From positions 124,001 through 188,000 of the forward strand of contig JAFGTV010000008.1 of NCBI GenBank assembly GCA_016938875.1: a stretch of DNA of 64,000 bases. Reading direction: 5' to 3'. The notes beneath the pieces are model-generated. The model was not told where the DNA came from. It saw nothing but the letters and a program-made list of their open reading frames with translations, and did no database searches. Source of the DNA: Paracoccaceae bacterium (GTDB lineage: Bacteria > Pseudomonadota > Alphaproteobacteria > Rhodobacterales > Rhodobacteraceae). Positions 1 through 7,459 of this stretch are shown here, in pieces. The translations under genes were made by a program, and so were the position numbers. Position 1 is the stretch's first letter, and each line of letters starts with the position of its first letter.

Positions 1-276
1 ATAGCGCGGCGGCAACCGCTCGGACACCACCTCGACCCGGACATGGCCATTGCGCGTCAACGCCACCGGCAGGCTAAAGACCATCAGAACCGCAAACCCG
101 TAGGCGGCGGCGTCCTGCAACTCGATGAACCCGGTGCCGAACCCATAGCGCAGCACGACAATGGCCAGCACCGCGGCGGTCAGGAACAACCCCGCCGCAA
201 CGCACAGCGCCAGCGCCACACGGTCCAGCCAACGGCACAGCGCCAGATAGGCGGCAAGAAGACGAGACATGGTCAT
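1..276 (-). CDS. TRAP transporter small permease (DctQ-like), C-terminus cut by window edge
   Basis: Reading the minus strand from the ATG at 276 gives an open frame running off the window edge. It starts MTMSRLLAAYLALCRWLDRV, followed by a hydrophobic helix (about residues 21-42), then FIELQDAAAYGFAVLMVFSL and ALTRNGHVRVEVV. Four-helix DctQ proteins of tripartite ATP-independent periplasmic (TRAP) carriers look like this: the E-x-Q/D in helix 2 and the 'R-x-HVRVE' stretch are typical. These proteins join the large permease DctM and a periplasmic binding protein to import organic acids. About 92 residues are visible and roughly half the protein is missing. It follows the HpaI-type aldolase on the same strand (102 bases between), which suggests import and breakdown of an organic acid. 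The substrate is unknown. Confidence 0.72.
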   Translation of the reverse strand, partial: MTMSRLLAAYLALCRWLDRVALALCVAAGLFLTAAVLAIVVLRYGFGTGFIELQDAAAYGFAVLMVFSLPVALTRNGHVRVEVVSERLPPRY

Positions 277-378
277 GGCCGGGCCTTGCCACAGCCGCGC
301 GCGAACCGCAATCGGGCATGGCAGGCCTGCGCCATGCGGACACGGCGCGCGATCCCGCGGCCCGTCACGTCCCGCGCG

Positions 379-1155
379 CTATTGCGCCGGGGCGCGCATC
401 CCGGCCAAGAGGCCGCGCGCCGCGCTGCCCAGGATCGAAACATCCACGGTCACGGCGGTGAAACCGGTGCCCAGCGCCATGCAGCGGCGCGCAAAGACCG
501 GGTCCAGCGTCAGGATGCCCGAGGGCACCCCCAACGCCTTGAGCCGCCCGATCGCGCCCTCGATGGCGGCAACCACCTCGGGGTGCGATTGCTGGCCGGG
601 ATAACCCATGCTGGCGGACAAATCGGCCGGACCGATGAAGACCCCATCCACGCCCGCAACGGTGGCGATCTGCTCCAGCCGGTCCAACGCCTGGACGGTC
701 TCGACCTGGACGATCAGGCACAGCTCCTCCTCGGCGCGGGTCATGTAGTCGTCGATCAGCCCAAAGCGGCTGGCCCGCGTCACGCCGGCCACACCGCGCA
801 CCCCCGAGGGGGGATAGCGCATCGCCCGGACGGCGGCCTCGGCCTCGGCGCGCGATTGCACATAGGGGATCATCAGGGTCTGCGCGCCCTGGTCGAGGTG
901 CCGCTTGATCAGCACCCAGTCATTGATCGCCGGGCGCACCACCGCCGACGTGCCGGGATAGCCCGCCACGGCCTGAAGCGCGGGCAGCACATCGCGCACC
1001 TCCATCGCGCCATGTTCGGTGTCCAGAACGACCCAGTCGAACCCGCAGGCGGCCAGCAATTCGGGCACCGTGGTGCCGGGAATGGCGTTCCAGATGCCGA
1101 TCTGTTGGCGCCCCTCGCGCAGGGCCTGCTTGAAGCGGTTTCTCGGGTTCTGCAT
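379..1155 (-). CDS. HpcH/HpaI family aldolase (2-keto-3-deoxy acid aldolase)
   Basis: A 258-residue class II pyruvate aldolase, close to the family's usual 250-270. These enzymes reversibly cleave 4-hydroxy-2-oxo acids to pyruvate and an aldehyde in the cytosol. Conserved active-site positions are present: His48 in LDTEHG, Arg74 in SAVVRP, Glu152 in VQVET and Asp178 in FIGPADLS (metal ligands Glu and Asp; His/Arg for catalysis and pyruvate binding). The start at 1155 is chosen because GGAAAGGA lies just upstream; a longer open frame to 1275 adds a low-complexity Ala/Pro/Arg stretch unlike the family. It is followed by a TRAP small permease gene on the same strand. The true substrate (HpaI, GarL or RhmA type) cannot be told from sequence. 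Confidence 0.85.
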   Translation of the reverse strand: MQNPRNRFKQALREGRQQIGIWNAIPGTTVPELLAACGFDWVVLDTEHGAMEVRDVLPALQAVAGYPGTSAVVRPAINDWVLIKRHLDQGAQTLMIPYVQSRAEAEAAVRAMRYPPSGVRGVAGVTRASRFGLIDDYMTRAEEELCLIVQVETVQALDRLEQIATVAGVDGVFIGPADLSASMGYPGQQSHPEVVAAIEGAIGRLKALGVPSGILTLDPVFARRCMALGTGFTAVTVDVSILGSAARGLLAGMRAPAQ

Positions 1156-1405
1156 GCTGTGATCCTTTCCTGGCCCCATGGCCCCGTCATCGGTCCCTGA
1201 CCGACCCAAGGGCCGCGGCGAAACAGGACGCGCCCGACGCGGTCCCGCGGTTGGGCCGCAGGCTGCTGCCGCCATCGCGGCGTGTCAAGCGCGCGCCGCG
1301 CGTTCCCGGCCAGCCCCCTGCGGCACGGCATCCGCTGGCGCGTGGGGGCGGGGCCGTCCATGCGTCCTGCTGCGGACCGGGGCGCGGCTGGAAAGCGCGG
1401 GAAAT

Positions 1406-1427
1406 GGATATTTCGAACCAGAAGAAG
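1406..1427 (+). repeat. Dispersed intergenic motif, copy A
   Basis: A 22-base stretch with the core GGATATTTCG followed by ACCAGAAGAAG lies just downstream of the tonB stop codon. Related sequences occur at 36052-36074, 44620-44638 (opposite orientation) and 49391-49413, all between genes. The rest of this gap (1156-1433) shows no gene. A TTGACA hexamer on the minus strand at 1283-1288 could serve the aldolase but has no good -10. Confidence 0.5.
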
Positions 1428-1433
1428 CGGGCC

Positions 1434-2357
1434 TTAGCCCTTCCAGTCGAAGCGCAGTGGCAGGGTAAAGCTGTAGCTGGCCTGGCGCAGCCCCTGGGGC
1501 GCTGCGGGGAAACGGCCGGCGCTGTGCACCGCGTTCAGGGCCGCGCGGTCCAGCACGGCGTCGCCCGCGCTGTGCGCCAGCCGGGCCGAGATCAGCCGCC
1601 CGTCACGGCCCACCACCAGTTCGACCAGCGCCCGGCCGCTGGCGCGGGTGCCGCGCGGATAGTGGTGATGCCGGGTCACGCGGGCCAGGATCCCGGCGCC
1701 CCATTCGGCGTGCAGGCTGCGCATCCGGGCGGGCGAGAGCGCGGGGGCGGTGGCGCTGCTGGCGCTGCCCGACTGGGCGGTGTTGGCGGCGCCCTTGGCG
1801 CGCTGGGCCTGTGCGGGGGGCGTGGCTGGCCGGGCCGGGGCCGGTTTGGCCTGGGGCGCTGGGGTGGCCTCTGGCCGGGGGGGCGTGGGCGCGCTGGGCG
1901 CTGGGCTGGTCTCTGGGGCGCGATCGGGGGTGGTTTGCGCGGCCCGGTCGGGCAGCGGCGCGTCGGGCAGCGGGGTAAGCCGTTCGGCCAGGCGCGGGCG
2001 CGCGGGGGCGGGCGGCGCGCTCAGCGCAGCGGGCGCGGCATTGGGGCCGGGCGGGATGGCCAGCGGCCGGGGCGGCGTTCGGCGCAGGAGTTGTTCTGCC
2101 AGAGCGGGCAGCGCGGGCGCGGTCAATGCGGCGGGCGCGACGGGGGTCTGGGCGTCGGTCAGCAGCTTGGGCGGGGCCTGCCAGTCGCGCACCAGCGCGG
2201 CCATCGCGGGGGGGGCTGCGGCCAGGGTGACGGACGCATCGCCCCCCATTCCGCCCGCCCCGCCGCCGCCCGGCGGCCCCGAGGCCAGCCCGAAGGCCAC
2301 CACATGCAGCCCCGCCGCCAGCGGCATGAAAAGCGCGAACTCGGCCAGCCGTCTCAT
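1434..2357 (-). CDS. tonB: TonB-family energy transducer
   Basis: A 307-residue protein with one N-terminal membrane anchor (about residues 5-25, FALFMPLAAGLHVVAFGLA), a long Pro/Ala-rich periplasmic linker (about 75-205) and a C-terminal TonB domain. The linker is rich in AP and PA pairs, as in TonB. The C-terminal domain has YPRGTRASGRALVELVVGR, a typical TonB start (YP..A...G.V.V...). TonB transmits proton-motive force from ExbB/ExbD to outer-membrane receptors. It is the last gene of the riboswitch-controlled operon, and its ATG overlaps the stop of the upstream exbD by four bases. No TonB-dependent receptor is encoded in the window, so the partner receptor (probably BtuB-like) must lie elsewhere. 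Confidence 0.88.
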   Translation of the reverse strand: MRRLAEFALFMPLAAGLHVVAFGLASGPPGGGGAGGMGGDASVTLAAAPPAMAALVRDWQAPPKLLTDAQTPVAPAALTAPALPALAEQLLRRTPPRPLAIPPGPNAAPAALSAPPAPARPRLAERLTPLPDAPLPDRAAQTTPDRAPETSPAPSAPTPPRPEATPAPQAKPAPARPATPPAQAQRAKGAANTAQSGSASSATAPALSPARMRSLHAEWGAGILARVTRHHHYPRGTRASGRALVELVVGRDGRLISARLAHSAGDAVLDRAALNAVHSAGRFPAAPQGLRQASYSFTLPLRFDWKG

Positions 2358-2734
2358 CGCGGCACCGTCACAAGGCGCAGCGCGCCCTGCCCCTGGGCCG
2401 CCAGCCGGGCGGCCAGCCGGGCCAGCGCGGTGGCCGCGACCCCGGCATCGGCGCGGATCACCAGCGGCGTGTCGGCATCGCGGCTGGCCAGCGCGGCAAA
2501 CACCGCCTCGCCGGTCAGCGCGCCAAAGGCCAGCGTGCCATCGGCCGAGAGATAGAGCGTATCGCCAACCACCGGCGCACCGCCAGACGCGTGGGGCGGG
2601 GTGGTTTGGAACGGCTCGGGCGGGGCCAGCCGCGCGCTCATCAGAAAGAAGATCAGCAGCAGGAACACGACATTGATCATCGGCACGATGCTTTCGCCCC
2701 GCCCTGACCGCCGCTTTGTGCCGAACTCCATCAT
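2354..2734 (-). CDS. exbD: ExbD-family biopolymer transport protein, Asp-to-Asn variant
   Basis: A 126-residue ExbD/TolR protein: short basic N-terminus, one membrane helix (about 18-36) and a periplasmic domain. The helix reads IVPMINVVFLLLIFFL. In ExbD/TolR the family motif is P-x-I-D, with Asp25 of E. coli ExbD needed for proton-driven function; here that position is Asn21 (codon AAT). The preceding exbD in the operon keeps the Asp. The ATG is doubled (2734 or 2731), so the start may be one residue shorter. It lies five bases after the first exbD and overlaps tonB by four bases, so it is clearly co-transcribed. It may form mixed dimers with the other ExbD. Confidence 0.87.
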   Translation of the reverse strand: MMEFGTKRRSGRGESIVPMINVVFLLLIFFLMSARLAPPEPFQTTPPHASGGAPVVGDTLYLSADGTLAFGALTGEAVFAALASRDADTPLVIRADAGVAATALARLAARLAAQGQGALRLVTVPR

Positions 2735-2739
2735 CGCCC

Positions 2740-3120
2740 CTACTCCACCAACATCAGCCCGGTGAACCCGGCATCCGACAGCACGTCCAGCGCATCGACC
2801 AGCACCTGCAACGCGGTGCCGGTATCGGCCCGCACCACGATCGGATCGCCCGGCGCCTGGGTCAGCCGGCTCAGTTGCGCGATCAGCGCGGGGCCCTCCA
2901 GCGGCACGCCGTTCAGGCGCAGCCCGCCTGCGCCGACCTCGACCAGCCGGGGCGGCCCCTGCCAGGCCGCGGCGCCACCGCTCGCGGGCTGGATCGTCAG
3001 GCCGGCCTCGGGGCCGAACCGCGCGGCGATCATGAAGAACACCAGCAGCAGGAACACCACGTCGATCATCGGCGTCAGGCTGGGCCGGCGTGGCCTGCGG
3101 GGGGGGGCAAAGGCGAACAT
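2740..3120 (-). CDS. exbD: ExbD-family biopolymer transport protein (canonical Asp)
   Basis: A 126-residue ExbD protein: basic N-terminus (PPRRPRRP), a helix LTPMIDVVFLLLVFFMIA and a periplasmic domain ending GFTGLMLVE. Asp20 corresponds to the essential membrane Asp of ExbD/TolR. With ExbB it forms the proton channel/motor that energises TonB. Its ATG directly abuts the exbB stop codon. The gene after it is a second ExbD of identical length whose Asp is replaced by Asn, so the operon encodes two unequal ExbD subunits. Confidence 0.9.
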   Translation of the reverse strand: MFAFAPPRRPRRPSLTPMIDVVFLLLVFFMIAARFGPEAGLTIQPASGGAAAWQGPPRLVEVGAGGLRLNGVPLEGPALIAQLSRLTQAPGDPIVVRADTGTALQVLVDALDVLSDAGFTGLMLVE

Positions 3121-3744
3121 CTATCCCCGCCCCTGTCCGGCCAGGAACAGCCGCGTGGCCAGGTCCTCCATATCCGCGCGGGCGCTGTCGGTGACGGATT
3201 CGAACCAGCTGAGCGCCATTGCCGCCGGGATCGCCACGGCCATGCCCGCCGCGGTGGTCAACAAGGCCTCCCAGATGCCGCCGGCCAGATCGGCGGGATC
3301 AGCGGCCCCGCCCGAGGCCTCAAGCGCCTGGAACGCCTCGATCATGCCCAGAACCGTGCCCAGCAGGCCCAGCAGCGGCGCGATCACCGAGATCAGTTCC
3401 AACGCGCGCAGCCCCGAGGCGGCCTCGACCAGCAGGCGGCGGGCGACGCGGGTGGTTTCCTCACGCGCCGCGGCCTCGGGCAGGCCCGAGTGCAGCGCAC
3501 CGATCGCCGCGCGCACCAGGCGCGCGCGCAGGCCGACCCGGCCCGCGACGACCCGGGCGGCCTCGTCGCGCGCCCCGCCCTGCCACAGCGTGACCGCCCG
3601 TTCGGCACGCGCCCCGGCAAAGGCGCCCATCGCCACCAGACGCCACAACTTCCACAGGATCAGCGTCAGCGTGATCACCGACAGGGCCGCAATCACCCAG
3701 ATCGCCGGGCCACCCTGGATCAGAAAGCCGGTCAGTGCATTCAT
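3121..3744 (-). CDS. exbB: ExbB / MotA-TolQ family proton channel protein
   Basis: A 207-residue inner-membrane protein with an N-terminal helix (GPAIWVIAALSVITLTLILW) and two C-terminal helices. The family signature is visible: APLLGLLGTVLGMIEAF around residues 120-136 and LTTAAGMAVAIPA around 160-172. Thr/Gly-rich helices of this kind line the proton path in TolQ/ExbB/MotA. The start at 3744 overlaps the stop of the upstream binding-protein gene (ATGA). A longer frame to 4098 is only read-through over that gene. With two ExbD and TonB it forms a complete energy-coupling module within the B12 operon. Confidence 0.92.
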   Translation of the reverse strand: MNALTGFLIQGGPAIWVIAALSVITLTLILWKLWRLVAMGAFAGARAERAVTLWQGGARDEAARVVAGRVGLRARLVRAAIGALHSGLPEAAAREETTRVARRLLVEAASGLRALELISVIAPLLGLLGTVLGMIEAFQALEASGGAADPADLAGGIWEALLTTAAGMAVAIPAAMALSWFESVTDSARADMEDLATRLFLAGQGRG

Positions 3745-4538
3745 GGCTTTGCTCCTTGTCCGGGCCAGAGCGCCGCCAGGACCGCGTCCAACCCCTGGGT
3801 CAATGCCGCCGGGCCCGGTTGCAGGATCAGGGGCGACTTGATCTCGTGAATGCGCCCGGTCCGCACCGCCGGGATCACGTCCCAGCCGGAACGCGCGGCG
3901 ATCTTTTCGGGACGCAGTTTCTTGCCGCACCACGATCCCAGGATCACCTCGGGGGCGGCCGCGATCACCTGCGCGTCGGTGATGACACGGTCCTTGGCGG
4001 CCTGCTGTCCGGCAAGACCGGCAAAGACATCCTGCCCGCCCGCGATCTCGATCAACTCGGACACCCAGCCGATGGCCGACAGGTACGGCGCGTCCCATTC
4101 CTCGAAATAGACGCGCGGACGGTACCGGCGGGGGGTGGCGCGCAGCATGTCCAGCCGGGCCTGATAGCGAGCGACCAGCGCCTCGGCCCGCTCGGGCACG
4201 CCGGTCAGGGCGCCCAGATAACGGATCATCGCCAGGATCCCCGCAATGTCGCGCTGGTTAAAGGCATGAACCGCGAGTCCCGCGCGGATCAGATCGGCCG
4301 CGATCTGTCCCTGGATGTCGGAAAAGGTCAGCACCAGGTCGGGATCGAGGGCCGCGATCTTTGGCACATCAGCCGAGGAAAACGCCCCGACCCGCGGTTT
4401 TTCGCGGCGCACCCGGAGCGGGCGGATGGCATAGCCCGTGACCCCAACGATCCGGTCCTGCTGGCCCAGAAGGTAAAGCGTCTCGACGGTTTCCTCGCTG
4501 AGACAGACGATACGCTGCGGCGGAAAGCGGCGGGTCAT
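3741..4538 (-). CDS. BtuF-like cobalamin/siderophore-type substrate-binding protein without visible signal peptide
   Basis: A 265-residue periplasmic-binding-protein-fold protein of the BtuF/FhuD class. It starts MTRRFPPQRIVCLSEETVETL, then has DRIVGVTGYAIRP, KIAALDPDLVLTFSDIQ and, in the second lobe, PEVILGSWCGKKL. The two lobes and the spacing of PDLVL fit class III binding proteins that feed FecCD/BtuC permeases. No hydrophobic signal sequence or lipobox precedes the mature-like start, and the frame cannot be extended because the gene overlaps btuD by four bases. Either the protein uses another export route or acts in the cytosol. Position in a cobalamin-riboswitch operon makes cobalamin or a precursor the likely ligand. 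Confidence 0.82.
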   Translation of the reverse strand: MTRRFPPQRIVCLSEETVETLYLLGQQDRIVGVTGYAIRPLRVRREKPRVGAFSSADVPKIAALDPDLVLTFSDIQGQIAADLIRAGLAVHAFNQRDIAGILAMIRYLGALTGVPERAEALVARYQARLDMLRATPRRYRPRVYFEEWDAPYLSAIGWVSELIEIAGGQDVFAGLAGQQAAKDRVITDAQVIAAAPEVILGSWCGKKLRPEKIAARSGWDVIPAVRTGRIHEIKSPLILQPGPAALTQGLDAVLAALWPGQGAKP

Positions 4539-5293
4539 CGCACCACCTCCAGCGGCTGAAAGACCGGGCCATCGGGGGTGTCGGCGATAAAGGCGCGCAG
4601 GCCAAAGACGCGGGCCAGGTTTTCCTCGCTCAGCACGGCGCGGGGCGGGCCGTCGGCGACCAGGCGGCCGTCATGCATCAGGATCAGCCGGGTGCAGAAT
4701 CGGGCCGCCAGCCCCAGGTCGTGCAGCGCGGCCAGCACCAGCCGCCCCTCGCCGGCCAGCGCGGCAAAGATCGCCATGGTCGAGAGTTGATGCGCCGGGT
4801 CCAGGCCCGCGATGGGTTCGTCCGCGATCAGCACCGGGGCCTCCTGGGCCAGGGCGCGGGCGATCAGCACACGCGCCTGTTCCCCCCCCGACAGGGCGGT
4901 TGCGCGGCGCGTGGCCAGCCCCCCCAGGTCCAGCCGCGCCAGGGCCGCGGCAATGGCGGCGCGGTCCGCCGGGCCGGGGGCCTGCACCGGGCCCAGATGC
5001 GGCGCGCGGCCCAGCCCCACCAGGGTTTCGACGCTGACCGGCCAGGCAATCTCGCGCATCTGCGGCAGCCAGGCGGCGGTGCGCGCGCGCTGGATCGCGG
5101 TAAGGCGCGCCAGGCTGCTGTGCCCCTTGTGCCCGATCAGGCCCAGCGCCGCGCGCATCAGCGTGGTCTTGCCCGCGCCATTGGGGCCGATCAGCCCGAC
5201 GAACTCGCCCGGGACCAGGTCCAGCGACACGTCGTCGACCACGACGCGCGGGCCGCGGTGCACGCTCAGATGCTCCAGGCGCAGCCCGCTCAT
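4535..5293 (-). CDS. btuD: Cobalamin-type ABC transporter ATP-binding protein
   Basis: A 252-residue ATPase of the FecE/BtuD class. Walker A is GPNGAGKTT (residues 36-44), the signature is LSGGEQARV (about 138-146), Walker B is VLIADEPIAGLD, and the switch His lies in LAALHDLGLA. It powers uptake through the adjacent permease; two copies would pair with two BtuC subunits. Four-base overlaps (ATGA) join it to btuC upstream and the binding-protein gene downstream. Sequence alone does not separate cobalamin from iron-siderophore use; the riboswitch ahead of the operon argues for cobalamin. Confidence 0.9.
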   Translation of the reverse strand: MSGLRLEHLSVHRGPRVVVDDVSLDLVPGEFVGLIGPNGAGKTTLMRAALGLIGHKGHSSLARLTAIQRARTAAWLPQMREIAWPVSVETLVGLGRAPHLGPVQAPGPADRAAIAAALARLDLGGLATRRATALSGGEQARVLIARALAQEAPVLIADEPIAGLDPAHQLSTMAIFAALAGEGRLVLAALHDLGLAARFCTRLILMHDGRLVADGPPRAVLSEENLARVFGLRAFIADTPDGPVFQPLEVVR

Positions 5294-6282
5294 GCGCCCG
5301 CCTCCGCCCGTGTCTTGTAGATCAGGTGCAAAAACAACGGCGCGCCCAGGATCGCGGTCAGCACCCCCAGCTTCAGATCGCGCCCCGGCAGGATCACCCG
5401 CACCGCGATATCAGACGCCAACAGCAACGCCGCCCCCCCCAGCGCCGAGGCAAACAAGAGCCGCCCCGGCCGCGCGCCCACCAGCGGGCGCAGCAGATGC
5501 GGCACGATCAGACCGATAAACCCGATGGCGCCCGCCACCGCGACCCCTGCCCCCACACAGGCGGCCACGCCCCCCACCAGCGCCAGCCGCAGCCGGGACA
5601 GACGCACGCCCAGCGCGGCGGCCGCATCCTCGCCCAGGGTCAGCGCATCCAGGCCCCGCCCCAGACCGGCCAGCAGAGCCCAGCCCAACAACGTCAGCGG
5701 CAGCGCCAGCCACACATGGGTGAACGAGCGATCCCCCAGCGAGCCCATCATCCAGAACACGATATCGGCAGCGGCATAGGGGTTTGGCGACAGGTTCAGC
5801 ACCAGTGCGGTCAACGCCCCCGCAAGGGCCGAAATCGCGATCCCCGCCAGGATCAGCGTGAACGCCCCGCCGCGCGGCCCGGCCAGCGCCAGCAACAACG
5901 CCACCGCCACCAGCGCGCCGCCCAGCGCCATGCCCGGCAACACCAGCGCATGGATCGCCGCCAACCCGGTCTGAAGCGCGATCACCGCCCCAAGGGCGGC
6001 CGACGAGGACACCCCGATCAGCCCAGGTTCGGCCAGCGGGTTGCGCAGATAGCCCTGCAACGCGGCCCCCGACAGCCCCAGGCTGGCCCCCACCATTACC
6101 GCCAGGATGGCGCGCGGCAGGCGGATTTCGCGCATCACCAGCACCGCCGCCTCGCCCCGCCCCGCCAGCAGCGCGGCCAGGCTGTCGCCCAGCGACAACC
6201 CCGCCGGCCCGATCAGCAACGAGGCCGCGAACAGCACCGCCACGCACAGGCCCAGCGCCCAGATCAGCACGCCATACCTCAT
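5290..6282 (-). CDS. btuC: Cobalamin-type ABC transporter permease (FecCD/BtuC family)
   Basis: A 330-residue permease with about ten hydrophobic helices. FecCD/BtuC landmarks are visible: LRLPRAIL-type start (IRLPRAILAVMVGASLGLSG), RNPLAEPGLIGVSSSA, and the ATPase-contact region AIGFIGLIVPHLLRPLVG. The ATG at 6282 overlaps the stop of a 23-codon frame (ATGA), and the longer frame to 6393 adds only charged, non-family sequence. It is the first large gene downstream of the cobalamin riboswitch and would carry B12 across the inner membrane with BtuD. Confidence 0.9.
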   Translation of the reverse strand: MRYGVLIWALGLCVAVLFAASLLIGPAGLSLGDSLAALLAGRGEAAVLVMREIRLPRAILAVMVGASLGLSGAALQGYLRNPLAEPGLIGVSSSAALGAVIALQTGLAAIHALVLPGMALGGALVAVALLLALAGPRGGAFTLILAGIAISALAGALTALVLNLSPNPYAAADIVFWMMGSLGDRSFTHVWLALPLTLLGWALLAGLGRGLDALTLGEDAAAALGVRLSRLRLALVGGVAACVGAGVAVAGAIGFIGLIVPHLLRPLVGARPGRLLFASALGGAALLLASDIAVRVILPGRDLKLGVLTAILGAPLFLHLIYKTRAEAGA

Positions 6283-6350
6283 GGAGCGCCCCCTGGGGCG
6301 GTGCGGATCGGGGGGATCGCGGGCGCGCGTGGGACAGGATGCGCGGTCAT
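6279..6350 (-). CDS. Possible 23-residue leader ORF coupled to btuC
   Basis: A short frame (MTAHPVPRAPAIPPIRTAPG then GAP) lies between the riboswitch and btuC. It is preceded by GAGAGGG about 7 bases before its ATG, and its TGA overlaps the btuC ATG in an ATGA arrangement. That suggests translational coupling of btuC. It is Pro/Ala-rich with no recognisable domain, so the coupling act may matter more than the peptide. A longer in-frame start at 6509 lies inside the riboswitch. It could also be chance in a GC-rich leader. Confidence 0.3.
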   Translation of the reverse strand: MTAHPVPRAPAIPPIRTAPGGAP

Positions 6351-6478
6351 TTCGGCCCTCTCGGCGTCGTTCCGATCTGTCCAGGACGGGCACGGGGCCG
6401 CCGCAGACGGTGCATTCGCGTCACCACTGCGGTCCGGCCGCCTCCTGGACGCGCCCCGCGCCCGGAAAGGGTGATCGA

Positions 6479-6660
6479 CCTTCGGCAGGTCTCCTGGCTT
6501 GCGGGTCACAGCTTGGCTGGCCTTCCCGGGGTTTGCCCCCCAGTGGCATCTGTCAGCCTCGCTCTCCGCCTACAGTTGCGGGGGCAGCCACGGAATTGCC
6601 CCGCTGACGGGGCGCACCGCATTCCCTTTTCATCCCCCCCTTGCGGGGCGGAACCGAAGT
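6479..6660 (-). promoter_or_regulatory. Cobalamin (AdoCbl) riboswitch
   Basis: On the minus strand the segment carries the conserved cobalamin-riboswitch blocks in order: a 5' CTTCGGTTCC, then GGGAA, GCTGCCCCCGCAACTGTA, GGCGGAGAGC, GATGCCACTGG (B12 box) and GACCCGCAAGCCAGGAGACC ending TGCCGAAG. These match the class found ahead of btuB and cob genes. Binding of adenosylcobalamin normally switches off downstream expression. Here it precedes btuC-btuD-btuF-like-exbB-exbD-exbD-tonB, so all would be repressed when B12 is plentiful. Confidence 0.95.
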
Positions 6661-6666
6661 GATCCA

Positions 6667-6694
6667 TGCCTAGCGGATCGCGGCGCGATGTCAA
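6667..6694 (-). promoter_or_regulatory. Sigma-70-type promoter of the B12 uptake operon
   Basis: On the minus strand TTGACA (6694-6689) and TAGGCA (6672-6667) are 16 bases apart. Transcription would start at about 6660, at the 5' edge of the riboswitch. The -35 is perfect and the -10 is moderate. The remainder of the divergent gap (6695-6907) shows no gene and no clear plus-strand promoter. Confidence 0.6.
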
Positions 6695-6907
6695 ACGCGA
6701 AATCCCCGCCCCGCGCCCCACCGCACCCGCCCCGGGGCCGCGCGGCATGGGGCCCCGGCCCGTCGGGGGCATGGGCCGGATCTGCCCCGTCAGATGCGGT
6801 CGAAACATCGCGCGCGTCCCGCGCCATCCGCCGGACGGTCCGGTTTGCACCACGCCGAACGCGCGCCCCGATTGCAGCGCCCCGCGCCCCGTGGCACATC
6901 AGGTGTC

Positions 6908-7459
6908 ATGAGCACACAGCCGCCCGATCCCCCCGCCAAACCGCCCAAGCTGATCGACGGGGCGTTCCTGTTCATCCTGGCGCTGGCGCTGGGATCGGGG
7001 GCGGCGGTGTTCTGGCTGAAGGGCGCGGATCGGTTCACCCAGATCCTGCTGCACGACCTGGGCCTGTCGCTGGCGCTGTTGCCCAAGATCGCGGCCGGGG
7101 TGGTGATCGCCACGGCCTTGCCCTTCTTGCTGCCGCGGGAACGGGTGCTGGCGCTGATCGGCCCCGAAAGCGGGCTGCGCGGGCTGGCGATCGCCACCGC
7201 GGCGGGGGCGGTGTTTCCCGGCGGCCCGTCGGTGACCTATCCGCTGACCATCGGGTTGATGGCGGCGGGGGCGGACCTGGGCGCGGGCGTCGCGCTGGTA
7301 TCGGGCTGGGTGCTGTTCGGGCTGAACCGTACGCTGATCTGGGAGCTGTCCTTTCTGCCGGCGCATTTCGTGGCGCTGCGGGTGGCGCTGTCGCTGCCCG
7401 CGCCGATCCTGATGGGGCTGATCGTGCGGCGCGCGATGCGGACGGGGGCCGAGCGATGA
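6908..7459 (+). CDS. Half-length permease, N-terminal partner (DUF318/YraQ-like)
   Basis: A 183-residue membrane protein with about five helices after a Pro-rich start (MSTQPPDPPAKPPKLIDGAF). It contains GAVFPGGPSVTYPL (PGGP at 104-107). Such Gly-Gly motifs are typical of the DUF318/YraQ (ArsP-like) permease family, normally about 300-350 residues with two repeated halves. The next gene encodes a similar-sized membrane protein with the same PGGP motif and overlaps this one by four bases, so the pair looks like a two-gene version of that permease. The start at 6908 is preferred over 6794, whose extra residues are Arg/Pro-rich. The substrate is unknown; the neighbours are a copper operon and a B12 operon. 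Confidence 0.7.
   Translation: MSTQPPDPPAKPPKLIDGAFLFILALALGSGAAVFWLKGADRFTQILLHDLGLSLALLPKIAAGVVIATALPFLLPRERVLALIGPESGLRGLAIATAAGAVFPGGPSVTYPLTIGLMAAGADLGAGVALVSGWVLFGLNRTLIWELSFLPAHFVALRVALSLPAPILMGLIVRRAMRTGAER

Noticed and set aside
1251-2555. Plus-strand Gly/Arg-rich frame opposite tonB
   Set aside because: Composition mirrors the Pro/Ala-rich tonB linker on the other strand; no ribosome site or domain.
4673-5320. Plus-strand frame of 215 codons opposite btuD
   Set aside because: It is Gln/Arg-rich shadow sequence antisense to a clear ABC ATPase.
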